In this document: positions 1-11,747 of the stretch, piece after piece
How positions within the stretch are numbered: position 1 is the stretch's first letter
Layout: each line of letters starts with the position of its first letter
From: Pseudocitrobacter vendiensis
GTDB lineage: Bacteria; Pseudomonadota; Gammaproteobacteria; Enterobacterales; Enterobacteriaceae
Direction of reading: 5' to 3'
Assembly: GCF_943590815.1 (NCBI RefSeq)
Contig: NZ_CALSBS010000004.1
Span: 62,001 to 126,000, forward strand
Length of the DNA: 64,000 nt
Position numbers and translations under genes: made by a program
The notes under the pieces: generated by a model
Told to the model about the DNA's origin: nothing
Databases searched by the model: none
Seen by the model: the letters and a program-made list of their open reading frames with translations, nothing else

Positions 1-685
1 TATTGAATTTCTCAACCAGCAGCTTCGCACTCAGCTGCCCATCACGGATCACGCCAGCGCATTACACTTTTTTCGTAATTTAGGGGATTTACTCGATGTG
101 TTTGAACGTGGCGATGTTCGCACTGAGATGCTCAAAGAGCTGGAACGGCAACAACGTAAATTGCAGGCCTGGAATGAAGTGCCGGGCGTTGACCAGGGTC
201 GCATTGACGCGGTGCGTCAGCAACTGAAAAACAGCGGCAGCATTCTGATGGCCGCGCCACGCATCGGTCAGTTTCTGCGCGAAGATCGCCTGATTGCCCT
301 TGTGCGTCAGCGTTTAAGTATTCCCGGCGGCTGTTGCAGTTTCGATCTGCCGACGCTGCATATGTGGTTGCATGCGCCACAACAGCAGCGCGATGCGCAG
401 GTAGAAATCTGGCTTGCCAGCCTCGAGCCGCTGAATCAGGCGCTGGATCTGATCCTCGATTTGATTCGTAACTCCGCGCCTTTCCGCAAGCAGACCAGCC
501 TGAACGGTTTCTACCAGGATAACGGCGAAGATGCCGATCTGCTGCGCTTACAGCTGGATCTCTCCTCGCAGCTTTACCCGCAAATTTCCGGGCATAAAAG
601 CCGCTTTGCCATCCGCTTTGTGCCGCTGGACAGCGAGAATGGCGTCATTCCTGAACGTCTGGATTTCGAACTGGCTTGTTGCTAA
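1..685 (+). CDS. zapD: Cell division protein ZapD, 3' part (start outside window)
   Basis: ZapD binds the C-terminal tail of FtsZ and bundles FtsZ filaments at the midcell ring. The reading frame is open from base 2 with no start before it. A GTG at 98 exists, but the frame upstream ([10 protein letters not shown]..., ending ..[12 protein letters not shown]) continues the family alignment, so the gene is cut by the window edge. About 227 codons are present, against about 247 residues in E. coli ZapD. Conserved blocks seen are [48 protein letters not shown] and the ending RLDFELACC. yacG follows after 9 bases, so the two are probably co-transcribed. The partner FtsZ is encoded at 5943-7094. 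Confidence 0.96.
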   Translation, partial: IEFLNQQLRTQLPITDHASALHFFRNLGDLLDVFERGDVRTEMLKELERQQRKLQAWNEVPGVDQGRIDAVRQQLKNSGSILMAAPRIGQFLREDRLIALVRQRLSIPGGCCSFDLPTLHMWLHAPQQQRDAQVEIWLASLEPLNQALDLILDLIRNSAPFRKQTSLNGFYQDNGEDADLLRLQLDLSSQLYPQISGHKSRFAIRFVPLDSENGVIPERLDFELACC

Positions 686-694
686 GGAGACACT

Positions 695-889
695 ATGTCT
701 GAAGAAACTATCGTGAACTGCCCCACCTGCCAGAAGCCGGTCGTCTGGGGCGAACAAAGCCCGTACCGTCCGTTTTGCTCTAAACGCTGCCAGTTGATTG
801 ATTTAGGTGAATGGGCGGCAGAAGAGAAGCGTATTCCGAGCGCGGGAGATTTATCCGATAGCGACGACTGGAGTGAAACCCCGCAGTAA
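695..889 (+). CDS. yacG: DNA gyrase inhibitor YacG (small zinc protein)
   Basis: A 64-residue zinc-finger protein of the YacG family, described in E. coli as binding GyrB and inhibiting gyrase. Four cysteines, C9-x2-C12 and C28-x3-C32, form the expected zinc site, and the acidic C-terminal tail (..[11 protein letters not shown]) is typical. The ATG at 695 is preceded by AAGGAG, a strong ribosome binding site, 10 bases after the zapD stop. It is convergent with mutT, and a BIME separates them. Confidence 0.95.
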   Translation: MSEETIVNCPTCQKPVVWGEQSPYRPFCSKRCQLIDLGEWAAEEKRIPSAGDLSDSDDWSETPQ

Positions 890-905
890 TTCTGCGCACT
901 TAACT

Positions 906-984
906 GTAGGTCGGATAAGGCGCTTGCGCCGCATCCGACACTTAACGCGCACAATGCCTGATGCGCTTCGCTTATCAGGCCTAC
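906..984. repeat. BIME: two inverted REP elements between yacG and mutT
   Basis: Two REP (repetitive extragenic palindromic) copies face each other. The first runs about 906-940 and begins GTAGGTCGGATAAGGCG. The second runs about 956-984 and reads on the minus strand as GTAGGCCTGATAAGCG. Each folds into a GC-rich hairpin. The TAG stop of mutT (981-983) lies inside the second copy. The location between convergent genes is typical of BIMEs, which can stabilise 3' ends and bind gyrase or IHF in E. coli; those roles are inferred here. Confidence 0.9.
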
Positions 985-1373
985 AGGTTTTGCACTAATT
1001 TTTCGATAACCGGTGCATTCGCCGGGGGAAATTCATCGGCAATCAGCGCATTCTGCGCCACCCATCGTCCCGGTTGCCCCTCTTTTCCCCACGGCTCACC
1101 CTGCCAGCTTTCCACCAGCCAGAACCACAGCGTGATATGGCGATCGGGAAATTCATACTCCAGCTTATCAAAAAGCTGCGGCTCACTGGCGGTAATGCCA
1201 ACTTCTTCCTCAAGCTCGCGGATCATCGCCTCTTCAGCTGTTTCACCCGCTTCGATTTTACCGCCCGGAAATTCCCATTTATTTGCCATGTGGGCATCAG
1301 CGGCGCGTTGGGTAATGTAAATCTCCCCCGCGTCGTTGCGAATAATGCCGACGGCGATTTGCAGTATTTTCAT
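981..1373 (-). CDS. mutT: 8-oxo-dGTP diphosphatase MutT
   Basis: Nudix hydrolase that cleans 8-oxo-dGTP from the nucleotide pool to 8-oxo-dGMP, preventing A:T to C:G transversions. The protein has 130 residues (129 in E. coli). The full Nudix box is visible: G38-x5-E44-x7-R52-E53-L-x-E56-E57-x-G59-I60, with the glutamates that bind the metal. Blocks ITQRAADAHMANKWEFPGGK and LEYEFPDRHITLWFWLVE are also family-typical. The C-terminus (KLVQNL) differs from E. coli (KLKRL), and its TAG stop sits inside a REP element. It follows secA behind a terminator-like hairpin, so expression is probably partly uncoupled from secMA. Confidence 0.97.
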   Translation of the reverse strand: MKILQIAVGIIRNDAGEIYITQRAADAHMANKWEFPGGKIEAGETAEEAMIRELEEEVGITASEPQLFDKLEYEFPDRHITLWFWLVESWQGEPWGKEGQPGRWVAQNALIADEFPPANAPVIEKLVQNL

Positions 1374-1385
1374 AATGTCTCATCC

Positions 1386-1415
1386 AAAAAAAAGGCGCAG
1401 AGATCTGCGCCTTTT
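1386..1415 (-). terminator. Rho-independent terminator between secA and mutT
   Basis: A perfect palindrome (AAAAGGCGCAG-AGAT-CTGCGCCTTTT, 1390-1415) is followed on the minus strand by a run of eight Ts (1386-1393). It lies 16 bases past the secA stop and 12 bases before the mutT start. Read minus it is a textbook terminator. On the plus strand the U-tract (CTTTTGCTCTTTT) is weaker. mutT expression therefore needs readthrough or its own start. Confidence 0.85.
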
Positions 1416-1431
1416 GCTCTTTTATCAGACC

Positions 1432-4137
1432 TTAGCTCAGACGGCCATGGCACTGTTTGTATTTTTTACCGGAACCACATGGGCACGGATCGTTACGGCC
1501 GATTTTACGTTCGCCCGTTTGCGCTGCCAGTTCCTGCGCGGCAGCAGTATTTTCGTCCTGATGGCTAAGCTGCTGCATCTGTGCAAGGCGCTCGGCCTCT
1601 TCACGACGCTGCTGTTCCATCTCTTCCACTTCTTCCGGCATGCGAACCTGTACTTTGCTCAGGGTGCTGATCACTTCATATTTCAGTGATTCCAGCATCG
1701 CCGCGAACATAGAGAAGGATTCGCGTTTGTACTCCTGCTTCGGATCCTTCTGCGCATAGCCACGCAGATGGATACCCTGACGCAGGTAGTCCATCGCCGC
1801 CAGGTGTTCTTTCCACAGGGAGTCGAGGGTTTGCAGCATCACGCCTTTTTCGAAGTGGCGCATCATCTCAGCACCAACCACTTCTTCTTTACGCTGGTAG
1901 ACTTCAATTGCGCTCTGCAGAATACGCTCGCGCAGAGTTTCTTCATGCAGTTCCGGCTCTTTGTCCAGCCATTCGGAGATCGGCAGTTCAAGGTCGAAGT
2001 CGTTTTTCAGACGTTCCTGCAACCCTGGCACGTCCCACATCTCTTCCAGCGACTGCGGCGGAATGTGCGCATCAATGGTCGCTTTAAAGACATCTTCACG
2101 AATGCTGTTGATGGTTTCGCTTACGTCGCTCACATCCAGCAGTTCGTTACGCTGGGTGTAAATAGCGCGACGCTGGTCGTTGGCAACGTCATCGTATTCC
2201 AGCAATTGCTTACGAATATCGAAGTTGCGGCTTTCCACTTTACGCTGTGCGTTGGCAATCGCTTTGGTCACCCATGGGTGTTCAATGGCTTCGCCTTCTT
2301 TCATACCCAGTTTACGCATCATGCCGGAAACGCGGTCAGAGGCAAAAATACGCATCAGCGCATCTTCCATCGACAGGTAGAAACGGGAAGAACCGGCATC
2401 ACCCTGACGACCAGAACGGCCACGCAGCTGGTTATCGATACGGCGAGATTCGTGTCGTTCGGTACCGATGATATGCAGCCCGCCTGCCGCCAGTACTGCG
2501 TCATGACGTACCTGCCAGTCAGCTTTGATCTGCGCAATTTGCTCTTCAGTTGGGTTTTCAAGCGCGGCAACTTCTGCCTGCCAGCTACCACCAAGCATAA
2601 TATCGGTACCACGGCCGGCCATGTTGGTCGCGATGGTTACCGCTGCCGGATAACCCGCCTGTGCAACAATCGCCGCTTCGTTGGCGTGGAATTTGGCGTT
2701 CAGAACGTTATGCTTGATGCCCGCTTTTACCAGCTCGTTAGAAACCACTTCGGATTTCTCGATGGAGATAGTACCTACCAGCACCGGCTGGCCATTGGCA
2801 GTACGCTCTTTAATATCGCCAATGATAGCCTGAATTTTTTCCGCTTCAGTCATGTAGACCAGGTCCGGCATATCTTTACGGATCATCGGACGGTTGGTCG
2901 GTACTACCACGGTATCAAGCTTGTAGATGGAGCTGAATTCGAAGGCTTCGGTGTCTGCGGTACCAGTCATACCGGCCAGTTTTTCGTACAGACGGAAGTA
3001 GTTCTGGAAGGTGATGGAAGCCAGCGTCTGGTTCTCGTTCTGGATTTCCACGCCTTCTTTGGCTTCCACGGCCTGGTGCAGACCATCGGACCAGCGGCGC
3101 CCCTGCATGGTACGGCCCGTATGTTCATCGACGATGATGACTTCGCCATCTTTCACGATGTAATCAACGTCGCGGGTGAACAGCACGTGCGCACGCAGCG
3201 CAGCAGTAACGTGGTGCATCATCATGATGTTGCCTGGTGAATACAGCGACTCACCTTCTTCCATGATGCCTTCTTTAACCAGCAACTCTTCAATCAGAAC
3301 CAGGCCGCGTTCTGTCAGGTTGACCTGACGTGCTTTCTCATCAACAGAGAAGTGGCCTTCGCCCTGGAAAGTGTCGGAGTCTTCTTTCTCCTGACGCACC
3401 AGATGCGGAATAATTTTGTTCATTTTCTTATACATTTCCGAGCTGTCTTCAGCCGGGCCGGAAATGATAAGCGGAGTACGGGCTTCATCGATAAGAATGG
3501 AGTCGACCTCATCCACCAGCGCATAGTGCAGTTTACGCTGTACGCGCTCTTCAGGGCTGAATGCCATGTTGTCACGCAGGTAGTCAAAGCCGTATTCGTT
3601 GTTGGTGCCGTAGGTGATATCTGCCGCATATGCCTCGCGTTTTGCCGGAGCCGGCAGGCCAGACATGTTGATCCCCACGGTCATGCCGAGGAATTCGAAC
3701 AGCGGACGGTTGTTTTCGGCGTCACGTTGCGCCAGATAGTCGTTGACGGTCACGACGTGAACGCCTTTTCCGGTCAGCGCATTCAGATACGCCGGCAGAG
3801 TTGCGGTCAGAGTTTTACCTTCACCGGTACGCATTTCCGCGATGCAACGATCGTTAAGCACCATACCGCCGAGAAGCTGCACGTCGAAGTGACGCATGCC
3901 AAAGACGCGTTTGCTGGCCTCACGGACCACCGCGAACGCTTCCGGGAGCAGGCTTTCCAGGCTGGCGCCTTTTTCCAGGCGAGCGCGGAACTCCGCGGTT
4001 TTGCTTTTCAGCTCGTCGTCGGAGAGTTTTTCCATCTCCGGTTCCATCGCGTTAATGACGGTAACAGCTTTGCGCATACGGCGCAGGGTACGGTCGTTAC
4101 GACTACCAAATACTTTCGTTAATAAATTGATTAGCAT
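1432..4137 (-). CDS. secA: Preprotein translocase ATPase SecA
   Basis: Motor ATPase that drives preproteins through SecYEG. It has 901 residues, the same as E. coli. Walker A is MRTGEGKT at residues 102-109. The Walker B region [11 protein letters not shown] lies near residue 209, and the motif [12 protein letters not shown] and the arginine-finger region [11 protein letters not shown] are intact. The C-terminal zinc-binding tail [14 protein letters not shown] has C885, C887, C896 and H897, which bind zinc and SecB. It is co-transcribed behind secM. The 60-base gap contains a CCGC-AAA-GCGG hairpin just upstream of the secA ribosome site, consistent with SecM stalling unmasking SecA translation. 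mutT lies downstream. Confidence 0.99.
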   Translation of the reverse strand: MLINLLTKVFGSRNDRTLRRMRKAVTVINAMEPEMEKLSDDELKSKTAEFRARLEKGASLESLLPEAFAVVREASKRVFGMRHFDVQLLGGMVLNDRCIAEMRTGEGKTLTATLPAYLNALTGKGVHVVTVNDYLAQRDAENNRPLFEFLGMTVGINMSGLPAPAKREAYAADITYGTNNEYGFDYLRDNMAFSPEERVQRKLHYALVDEVDSILIDEARTPLIISGPAEDSSEMYKKMNKIIPHLVRQEKEDSDTFQGEGHFSVDEKARQVNLTERGLVLIEELLVKEGIMEEGESLYSPGNIMMMHHVTAALRAHVLFTRDVDYIVKDGEVIIVDEHTGRTMQGRRWSDGLHQAVEAKEGVEIQNENQTLASITFQNYFRLYEKLAGMTGTADTEAFEFSSIYKLDTVVVPTNRPMIRKDMPDLVYMTEAEKIQAIIGDIKERTANGQPVLVGTISIEKSEVVSNELVKAGIKHNVLNAKFHANEAAIVAQAGYPAAVTIATNMAGRGTDIMLGGSWQAEVAALENPTEEQIAQIKADWQVRHDAVLAAGGLHIIGTERHESRRIDNQLRGRSGRQGDAGSSRFYLSMEDALMRIFASDRVSGMMRKLGMKEGEAIEHPWVTKAIANAQRKVESRNFDIRKQLLEYDDVANDQRRAIYTQRNELLDVSDVSETINSIREDVFKATIDAHIPPQSLEEMWDVPGLQERLKNDFDLELPISEWLDKEPELHEETLRERILQSAIEVYQRKEEVVGAEMMRHFEKGVMLQTLDSLWKEHLAAMDYLRQGIHLRGYAQKDPKQEYKRESFSMFAAMLESLKYEVISTLSKVQVRMPEEVEEMEQQRREEAERLAQMQQLSHQDENTAAAQELAAQTGERKIGRNDPCPCGSGKKYKQCHGRLS

Positions 4138-4197
4138 AATAAAATCTCAAACGCCCCGCTTTGCGGAGTCAGGAAAATAAAAGAAAGACGACTATTT

Positions 4198-4710
4198 TCA
4201 GACGAGGCGCTGCGGCCCGGCGCGAATGCCCTGAACCTGGCTCACCCACGCAGGGATGCTAAATACGGAAGGTGCGACCGACGGGACAACGGCTGCCTGG
4301 CGCACAATGGCCGGCGGCTTGCTTTCAACCGTGAGTAACGCATTAAGTGTGTCCAGCAAAGCAAGGTGCTGGGCGGCCTGCAATGGCGTGGTGGCCGTCG
4401 CTTCAGCAACGGGCAGCGCTTGTGGCGCCATGGCAAACGAGAGGTGGCGAATCACCGTGCGGATGGCATGCTGATGCCAGTAATCCACGCTAAACGATGG
4501 GCGACGATTCGCTTCCAGCAGGGCCAACTGCGTGAAATTGACTTTCGTGGCAGGGTTATGGTTACTGGACGTCTCGCGGGCAGGCGAAGCAGGCTCGGCG
4601 TTATTTGCGAGCGCAGGCAGGCCGAAACTGGCAGCAACCATCCCCAACAGGAGATGCGGCCAGAAATAGCGTCTACCTAACTGTCGCCAACGCGTCAGTA
4701 ACCCACTCAC
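4198..4710 (-). CDS. secM: Secretion monitor SecM with translation-arrest peptide
   Basis: SecM is a periplasm-targeted protein whose own translation stalls near its C-terminus. Stalling opens the secA ribosome site, and secretion of SecM relieves it. The protein is 170 residues, the E. coli length, and starts with GTG at 4710 behind GGGG. The N-terminus (residues 1-36) is a long signal sequence, [16 protein letters not shown]. The arrest motif runs from F150 to P166: F150, W155, V156, G161, I162, R163, A164, G165, P166. The difference from E. coli is V156 in place of I156, plus V159 for A159. The middle of the protein (residues 37-145) diverges freely, as expected for a regulatory nascent chain. 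Confidence 0.97.
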   Translation of the reverse strand: MSGLLTRWRQLGRRYFWPHLLLGMVAASFGLPALANNAEPASPARETSSNHNPATKVNFTQLALLEANRRPSFSVDYWHQHAIRTVIRHLSFAMAPQALPVAEATATTPLQAAQHLALLDTLNALLTVESKPPAIVRQAAVVPSVAPSVFSIPAWVSQVQGIRAGPQRLV

Positions 4711-4862
4711 GTAATGTCTACCCCAGAGATTATTATTTTTCGCGCACAGATATTACCATTATTGCTGGACGTCGACAGCATCAATGAAGGGATCGTCGCT
4801 GAAAAGTGCGCAAGAAAAAAGCATTTGCACAAAAACAGGAATTTTCGAGGGGAAATAAAAAA
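4711..4862 (-). promoter_or_regulatory. Upstream region of secM (promoter region not resolved)
   Basis: About 150 AT-rich bases between the lpxC terminator and the secM GTG start. It should carry the secM-secA promoter. No hexamer pair stands out enough to place it. No open frame here has family features. Confidence 0.4.
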
Positions 4863-4904
4863 CGACTGGTTCCCTGACCGGAGAGAGTGCCAGGTTGCCA
4901 GTCG
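4852..4904 (-). terminator. Rho-independent terminator after lpxC
   Basis: On the minus strand, 20 bases past the lpxC stop, arms CGACTGG and CCAGTCG (4863-4904) close a stem with an inner CCTG/CAGG pair. TTTTTTATTT follows. This marks the 3' end of the dcw-lpxC transcription unit. Confidence 0.8.
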
Positions 4905-4924
4905 AATTTATGAAATGGTCAGGC

Positions 4925-5863
<939 letters not shown>

Positions 5864-5880
5864 CTATCCAACCGAAGTGT

Positions 5881-5911
5881 ACTATACATTCGGACGGCCA
5901 GTTTAGCACAA
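5881..5911 (-). promoter_or_regulatory. Promoter of lpxC in the ftsZ-lpxC gap
   Basis: The minus strand shows an extended -10, TGTATAGT (TATAGT at 5881-5886), about 40 bases before the lpxC ATG. A weak -35 candidate TTGTGC lies at 5906-5911 with a 19-base spacer. Position and sequence agree with the known E. coli lpxC promoter. No terminator hairpin is seen after ftsZ, so readthrough from ftsZ is also likely. Confidence 0.6.
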
Positions 5912-5942
5912 AGAGCGGGGATTCCCAACTTTGAGCTAATTC

Positions 5943-7094
5943 TTAATCAGCCTGCTTACGTAAAAACGCCGGGATATCCAGGTAATCTGGTTCCTTGGTG
6001 GTCTGCGGCGTATTGTCGTTAACCACTTTAGCGGCTGGTTTCTGCTCCTGCGTCAGCGGCGTCATACCGTGCTGCTGGTAGCGATCCATAACCGGCTGCT
6101 GAGTCTGCTTGTTGGTCACCAGGGTAATTTCCGGACGTTTGTCCATACCGATACCGGTTGCAACAACAGTCACGCGCAGTTCGTCGTTCATATCCGGGTC
6201 GAGAGAAGTACCGATAACCACGGTCGCGTTATCCGAGGCAAATGCACGGATGGTGTTACCCACAGTTTCGAACTCATCCAGACGCAGGTCAAAGCCAGCG
6301 GTGATGTTGACCAGCACGCCACGAGCGCCAGACAGATCGATATCTTCCAGAAGCGGAGAAGAGATCGCCATTTCAGCCGCTTCTTCAGCACGGTCTTCAC
6401 CGCTTGCCAGGCCAGAGCCCATCATGGCATAGCCCATTTCTGACATCACAGTACGCACGTCAGCAAAGTCGACGTTCATCAGGCCCGGGCGAGTAATCAG
6501 CTCGGCGATACCCTGAACCGCGCCCTTCAGTACGTCGTTTGCCGCGCCGAAAGCGTCGAGCAGAGAGATACCGCGACCCAGCACTTTCAGCAGCTTGTCG
6601 TTCGGGATGGTGATCAGGGAGTCCACGTGTTTGGACAGTTCAGTGATACCCTGTTCCGCGAATGCCATACGCTTTTTGCCTTCGAAGTTGAAAGGCTTAG
6701 TCACGACAGCAACGGTCAGAATACCTAAATCTTTTGCCACTTCAGCCACAACCGGCGCCGCACCCGTACCGGTGCCGCCACCCATGCCTGCAGCGATAAA
6801 GACCATGTCTGCGCCATCTAAAGCAGCGCGCAGTGCTTCGCGGTCTTCATCAGCAGCGTTACGGCCCACTTCCGGGTTTGCACCCGCACCCAGACCTTTG
6901 GTAATACCGCTACCGATCTGGATAGTCTGGCCAACAGCAGTTTTACGTAACGCCTGAGCGTCAGTATTCACTGCGAAAAATTCAACACCTTCGATGCGCT
7001 CGCGCACCATGTGCTCAACGGCATTACCGCCGCCGCCACCGACGCCGATGACTTTAATCACCGCGTCGTTGGTCAGTTCCATAGGTTCAAACAT
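5943..7094 (-). CDS. ftsZ: Cell division GTPase FtsZ
   Basis: Tubulin-like GTPase that forms the Z ring. It has 383 residues from ATG 7094, identical in length to E. coli. A longer frame starting at 7124 is rejected because GAGAGA sits just before 7094 and the family begins MFEPMEL. The GTP-binding signature GGGTGTG is at residues 105-111 and the synergy-loop region is intact. The C-terminal peptide [14 protein letters not shown] (370-383) is the docking tail for FtsA, ZipA, ZapD and MinC. It lies downstream of ftsA with a 115-base gap that may hold additional promoters, as in E. coli. Confidence 0.99.
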   Translation of the reverse strand: MFEPMELTNDAVIKVIGVGGGGGNAVEHMVRERIEGVEFFAVNTDAQALRKTAVGQTIQIGSGITKGLGAGANPEVGRNAADEDREALRAALDGADMVFIAAGMGGGTGTGAAPVVAEVAKDLGILTVAVVTKPFNFEGKKRMAFAEQGITELSKHVDSLITIPNDKLLKVLGRGISLLDAFGAANDVLKGAVQGIAELITRPGLMNVDFADVRTVMSEMGYAMMGSGLASGEDRAEEAAEMAISSPLLEDIDLSGARGVLVNITAGFDLRLDEFETVGNTIRAFASDNATVVIGTSLDPDMNDELRVTVVATGIGMDKRPEITLVTNKQTQQPVMDRYQQHGMTPLTQEQKPAAKVVNDNTPQTTKEPDYLDIPAFLRKQAD

Positions 7095-7209
7095 AGTCTC
7101 TCTCCGTTTTATACACTTTTTCAATCAGACCGCTCTACCACAGCCTGAAAGACATCGTGTATGTGCCTGTCGCCTGAAAGCGCTAATTTTCTGCGCTCTC
7201 TTAAAAAAA

Positions 7210-8472
7210 TTAAAACTCTTTTCGCAGCCAGCTGTTCAATCGCTTAATCCATGAACCAACCGATGCGGTCACACGCTTGTCTACCTCTGCTTCACCACTC
7301 AAGTGGGACTCTTTCCCGTAGTGCAGCAGGCCCACTGCCGTTGAGTAATACGGCTCCTGGGCGTAATCCGTCAAACCGGTGATATTCAGCGGTGCGCCAA
7401 TACGTACCTGCGTATGGAACACACGCTGGGCGCAGGCCGCGAGGCCTTCAATTTGCGCCGCACCACCGGTGAGTACAATCCCCGCCGCAAGATGGTGCTT
7501 AACCCCTTGCTGGCGAAGCTGTTCCTGTAACTGCAAAATTTCTTCGTTGACCAGATTGAGCAACTCGGTATAGCGCGGCTCAATGACTTCTGCCAACGTC
7601 TGGCGCTGCAGGCTGCGCGGCGGACGCCCACCCACGCTCGGCACTTCAACGCTCTCATCTTTGCCCACGATGGAGCCCAGTGCACAACCATGGCGCACTT
7701 TAATCGCTTCGGCATCGCTCGGTGGCGTACCGAAGGCGTAAGCGATATCGCTGGTGACCACGTTCCCCGCATAAGGGATGACTTTGGTGTGACGCAACGC
7801 CCCGCCAGTATAAACGGCGATGTCCATTGTACCACCCCCGATATCCACTACGCAGACACCCAGCTCACGTTCATCTTCCGTCAGGACCGAATAACTGGCA
7901 GCCAGACCGGCAAATATCAGTTGGTCAACTTTCAGGCCACAACGTTCCACGGCTTTAACAATGTTTTTCGCCATATCGTTGTGGCAGGTAATCAGATGGA
8001 CCTTGGCCTGCATACGCACGCCAGACAAGCCGACCGGATTTTTGATGCCTTCCTGGTAATCAATCGCGTATTCCTGCGGAATAACGTGCAAAACACGGTG
8101 CTCATCGCGGACGCGAACGGATTTCGCCGTATGCACCACGTTTTCGACATCTTCCTGCGTCACTTCTTCTTCTGAGATAGGCACCATGCCAATCTCATTT
8201 TGACAGCTTATGTGTTTGCCGGAAAGCGCCAGATATACAGAGGAGATCTGGCAATCCGCCATCAATTCAGCCTGGTCGATAGCGCGCTGTACGCATTTCA
8301 CTACCGACTCGAGGTCATTTACCCCGCCTTTGTCCATACCTCGCGATGGGCAACTGCCCACGCCGATGATATTGACCATGCCGTCGGGCAGAACTTCCCC
8401 TACTAAAGCGGCGACCTTCGCGGTGCCAATCTCCAGTCCAACTACCAGTTTTCTGTCCGTCGCCTTGATCAT
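7210..8472 (-). CDS. ftsA: Cell division protein FtsA (actin-like membrane tether)
   Basis: Actin-fold ATPase that anchors FtsZ to the membrane and recruits later divisome proteins. It has 420 residues from ATG 8472; the 21 extra codons upstream lie inside ftsQ and are not used. ATP-binding signatures include [25 protein letters not shown] and [13 protein letters not shown]. The C-terminal amphipathic helix [14 protein letters not shown] is the membrane anchor. Its start overlaps the ftsQ stop as ATGA (8469-8472), so translation is probably coupled. Confidence 0.99.
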   Translation of the reverse strand: MIKATDRKLVVGLEIGTAKVAALVGEVLPDGMVNIIGVGSCPSRGMDKGGVNDLESVVKCVQRAIDQAELMADCQISSVYLALSGKHISCQNEIGMVPISEEEVTQEDVENVVHTAKSVRVRDEHRVLHVIPQEYAIDYQEGIKNPVGLSGVRMQAKVHLITCHNDMAKNIVKAVERCGLKVDQLIFAGLAASYSVLTEDERELGVCVVDIGGGTMDIAVYTGGALRHTKVIPYAGNVVTSDIAYAFGTPPSDAEAIKVRHGCALGSIVGKDESVEVPSVGGRPPRSLQRQTLAEVIEPRYTELLNLVNEEILQLQEQLRQQGVKHHLAAGIVLTGGAAQIEGLAACAQRVFHTQVRIGAPLNITGLTDYAQEPYYSTAVGLLHYGKESHLSGEAEVDKRVTASVGSWIKRLNSWLRKEF

Positions 8473-9302
8473 TGTTGTTCTGCCTGTGCCTGATTCTGTT
8501 GTTGACTGGTTTCTTCGACAGGGGCAGGCTCCCAACCTACTGACGCCCCTGAGTCATAGCGCAAATCAACGTAGCTAATCCGATTACCTTCTGTTTGCGC
8601 CTGCTGCTGAAGAACCGGATACAGTTCTAAAAAGCGCTCAAGCCGCTTCATGGTGTCACCCCGTCCCAGGTTGAGCTTGATACCATCGCCCAACGTCAAC
8701 TGCCAGGAACGGCGCGCCGTCATTGCCGCCACTTTTAATGTGAACTTCCCTTTCGCCAGCACGGCCCCCATGTCGCGGTATCCCTGCAAGACTTCGCTTT
8801 CGCTGCCTTCAGGGCCGTACAACATGGGCAAACTCTGCTTGTTGGCGCGATCGGCGGGTACGCTGAAGGAGTTGCCTTCGGCATCCACCATATGCTGATC
8901 ATTCCAACGTGCAATCGGCACATATTCAACCAGATGAATCTTCAATTCGTCTGGCCACTGCTTTCTTACGCTCGCCTGTTTAATCCACGGCAAGCGTTCA
9001 ATTTGCCCCTGAACGATATTCACGTCCTGAGTCATAAAGGTTCCTGGCGATCCCAGCGCCAGAATAGACTGGCGGATGTCGTCGTTGCGCGTATAGTGCC
9101 GCTCGCCGGTGACCACCAGTTTCGAGATAGGCAAACGCTGCGCATCTTCCATCCAGCCCAGCACGACCCAGCCGCTAATCAACACGGTCAACAACACCGC
9201 CAGCAGGAAGACAATTCCTGCAAGACGCGTTCCATTATTGCGCCGCGAAGAATTGTACTCTTCTTCTTCACGGTTCCGCGTATTCAGCGCAGCCTGCGAC
9301 AT
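8469..9302 (-). CDS. ftsQ: Cell division protein FtsQ
   Basis: Bitopic inner-membrane protein linking the cytoplasmic ring to FtsB, FtsL and FtsI. It has 277 residues (276 in E. coli). A short cytoplasmic N-terminus is followed by one transmembrane helix, about residues 27-49. The POTRA domain starts near [16 protein letters not shown], and a beta domain ends in a Gln-rich tail (..[13 protein letters not shown]). One base separates its start from the ddlB stop, and its stop overlaps the ftsA start. Confidence 0.98.
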   Translation of the reverse strand: MSQAALNTRNREEEEYNSSRRNNGTRLAGIVFLLAVLLTVLISGWVVLGWMEDAQRLPISKLVVTGERHYTRNDDIRQSILALGSPGTFMTQDVNIVQGQIERLPWIKQASVRKQWPDELKIHLVEYVPIARWNDQHMVDAEGNSFSVPADRANKQSLPMLYGPEGSESEVLQGYRDMGAVLAKGKFTLKVAAMTARRSWQLTLGDGIKLNLGRGDTMKRLERFLELYPVLQQQAQTEGNRISYVDLRYDSGASVGWEPAPVEETSQQQNQAQAEQQ

Positions 9303-9303
9303 A

Positions 9304-10224
9304 TCACCCCGCCAGGTCCAGAATTCGTACTACCAGTTGCGAGAAGCTCATTCCCGCCTGACGCGCCGCCATCGGCACCAGACTGTGGCTGGTCATCCCC
9401 GGAGACGTATTCGCTTCCAGCAGATAAAGCTGACCATCACGGTCTTGCATCACGTCAATTCGCCCCCAGCCACGACAGCCAAGAACAGTCCACGCTTTTA
9501 ACACCAGAGACTGCATTGCGGCTTCCTGGACGTTATCTTCACAACCTGGACAGAAATACTTCGTCTCATCAGAGAGATACTTCGCATCATAATCATAGAA
9601 GGTTCCGGCAGGTTGGATGCGAATCGACGGTAAAATTTCTTCGCCAAGCACCGCAACGGTGAATTCGGGGCCACTGAGCCATTTCTCCACCAGAACTTCT
9701 TCATCATGTTGAAACGCCAGCGTTAACGCCTGGGTCAATTCACCACTCTCGTTAACTTTTGACATCCCAACGCTTGAGCCTTCACGGCTCGGCTTGACGA
9801 TAAGCGGCAAACCAAGTTCGGTAAGCTGCTGTTTTACTTCGTCATTCAGCCCTAATTCAAATTCTTTGCGCGTGATCGCCACCCATGGTGCGACAGGTAA
9901 ACCCGCGCCCTGCCACAGTAGTTTGCTGCGCAGTTTATCCATTGAAATGGCTGATGCCATCACGCCGCTGCCGGTGTAGGGCAGTTTTAGCAGTTCCAGT
10001 AATCCCTGTAACGTGCCATCTTCCCCGCCTCGACCATGGAGTGCAATAAACGCTTTCTGAAAACCCATATTTTTCAGCTGGGTAACATCGACCTCTTTCG
10101 GGTCGACCGGATGCGCATCGACACCCGCCTCACGCAGGCCAGCCAGCACGGCGGCCCCGGAGTTCAGCGAAACCTCACGCTCTGCGGAGGTGCCCCCCAG
10201 AAGGACAGCGATTTTATCAGCCAT
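9304..10224 (-). CDS. ddlB: D-alanine--D-alanine ligase B
   Basis: ATP-grasp ligase that makes D-Ala-D-Ala for MurF. It has 306 residues, the E. coli DdlB length. Visible motifs are [14 protein letters not shown] at the N-terminus, [25 protein letters not shown] (the omega-loop/ATP-binding serines) and [16 protein letters not shown] near the end. Its start overlaps the murC stop by 8 bases. The segment after YFCP ([12 protein letters not shown]) differs from E. coli but lies in a variable surface stretch. Confidence 0.98.
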   Translation of the reverse strand: MADKIAVLLGGTSAEREVSLNSGAAVLAGLREAGVDAHPVDPKEVDVTQLKNMGFQKAFIALHGRGGEDGTLQGLLELLKLPYTGSGVMASAISMDKLRSKLLWQGAGLPVAPWVAITRKEFELGLNDEVKQQLTELGLPLIVKPSREGSSVGMSKVNESGELTQALTLAFQHDEEVLVEKWLSGPEFTVAVLGEEILPSIRIQPAGTFYDYDAKYLSDETKYFCPGCEDNVQEAAMQSLVLKAWTVLGCRGWGRIDVMQDRDGQLYLLEANTSPGMTSHSLVPMAARQAGMSFSQLVVRILDLAG

Positions 10225-11692
10225 GACGCTCTTCCTCCTGAGTTTGCGGCTTGAGTTTGATTTCAGCTAAGTTACGCGCGATTTTGCCAATATTTCCAGC
10301 GCCCTGAATCAACACCAGGTCGTTACCCGTCAGTACCGGCGCCAGCATTTCAGCGACCTGAGCCGGGTCGGAGACCAGAATCGGGTCAACTTTACCGCGA
10401 CCGCGGATCGTGCGGCACAGCGAGCGGCTGTCTGCGCCCGGAATCGGTGCTTCGCCAGCCGGGTACACATCCAGCATCAGTAACGCGTCAACCTGCGTCA
10501 GTACGTTGGCAAAATCATCGTACAGATCGCGCGTGCGAGTATAACGGTGCGGCTGGAACACCATTACCAGATTTTTATCCGGCCAGCCCGCGCGTGCGGC
10601 TTTAATGGTGGCGTCCACTTCCGTTGGGTGATGGCCATAGTCATCAACCAGCATCGCAGTACCCGCTTTGCCATTCACCTCGTCCAGCGGATATTCGCCC
10701 AGGAAATCGAAGCGGCGGCCTGTGCCCTGGAAGCTTTCCAGCGCGCGCAGAATCGCGTCGTCTTCAATACCCTCTTCTGTGGCGACCGCAACGGCGGCGG
10801 CGGCGTTCAGCGCATTATGACGCCCCGGCGCATTCAGCGTAACGTGCAGATTTTCTTTATCCTGACGCACCAGCGTGAAGTGCCCCTGCGGACCCACCTG
10901 CTGATAGTCTTCAACGCGCACATCCGCATCATCGCTAAAACCATAAGTGGTGGTTTGACGGCCTACGCGCGGCAGCAGCTCGCGGATCACCGGATCATCC
11001 ACACACATCACTGCACGACCGTAAAACGGCAGGTTGTGCAGGAAGTTGATAAACGTCTGCTTCAAATTCTCGAAGTCGCCCTGGTAGGTATCCATGTGGT
11101 CGGCTTCAATGTTGGTGACAATCGCCACCATCGGCTGCAGATGCAGGAACGACGCATCGCTCTCATCCGCTTCCGCAATCAAGTAACGGCTGTGGCCCAG
11201 ACGCGCATGCACGCCTGCGGCTTTTACCAGACCGCCGTTAACGAAAGTCGGGTCCAGCCCGGCTTCCGCGTAAATACTGGAGACCATCGCGGTGGTGGTC
11301 GTTTTACCGTGTGTCCCGGCGATGGCGATGCCGTGACGAAAACGCATCAGTTCAGCCAGCATTTCGGCGCGGCGGATCACCGGGATACGCGCTTCATGTG
11401 CAGCAACAATTTCCGGGTTATCGGCGGCAATCGCCGTCGATACCACAACCACGCTCGCATCGCGGACGTTTTCCGGGCGATGGTTGAAATAGATAGTGGC
11501 GCCGAGTTGCGACAATTGCTGCGTCACCGGGTTCGGTGCCAAATCGGAACCGCTGATCTGATAACCTTCGTTGGCCAGAACTTCGGCGATACCGCCCATA
11601 CCGGCACCGCCGATACCCACAAAGTGAATGTGCCGGACGCGACGCATCTCGGGCACAATGGAACGCAGTTTCGCCAGTTGTTGTGTATTCAT
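10217..11692 (-). CDS. murC: UDP-N-acetylmuramate--L-alanine ligase MurC
   Basis: First amino-acid ligase of the muropeptide pathway, adding L-Ala to UDP-MurNAc in the cytoplasm. It has 491 residues, as in E. coli. The N-terminal nucleotide fold carries [17 protein letters not shown], and the ATP-binding loop is GTHGKTTT at residues 126-133. The C-terminal domain carries [10 protein letters not shown] and [11 protein letters not shown]. It lies 55 bases after murG and overlaps ddlB. Confidence 0.99.
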   Translation of the reverse strand: MNTQQLAKLRSIVPEMRRVRHIHFVGIGGAGMGGIAEVLANEGYQISGSDLAPNPVTQQLSQLGATIYFNHRPENVRDASVVVVSTAIAADNPEIVAAHEARIPVIRRAEMLAELMRFRHGIAIAGTHGKTTTTAMVSSIYAEAGLDPTFVNGGLVKAAGVHARLGHSRYLIAEADESDASFLHLQPMVAIVTNIEADHMDTYQGDFENLKQTFINFLHNLPFYGRAVMCVDDPVIRELLPRVGRQTTTYGFSDDADVRVEDYQQVGPQGHFTLVRQDKENLHVTLNAPGRHNALNAAAAVAVATEEGIEDDAILRALESFQGTGRRFDFLGEYPLDEVNGKAGTAMLVDDYGHHPTEVDATIKAARAGWPDKNLVMVFQPHRYTRTRDLYDDFANVLTQVDALLMLDVYPAGEAPIPGADSRSLCRTIRGRGKVDPILVSDPAQVAEMLAPVLTGNDLVLIQGAGNIGKIARNLAEIKLKPQTQEEERHG

Positions 11693-11747
11693 TCTCTCAA
11701 CGCCATCGACTTCTAAAATTCGTGCAGCGCAACGCGCGCCGCGAGGG

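Noticed and set aside
1768-3240. Long plus-strand open frame (490 codons) antisense to secA
   Set aside because: Composition is His/Phe/Val-rich, the typical mirror of a GC-rich coding strand. secA on the other strand is full-length and conserved.
7095-7124. Ten-codon N-terminal extension of FtsZ
   Set aside because: The GAGAGA ribosome site lies directly before ATG 7094 and all relatives start MFEPMEL.
10547-11716. Plus-strand open frame of 389 codons antisense to murC
   Set aside because: Shadow of murC caused by third-position GC bias.
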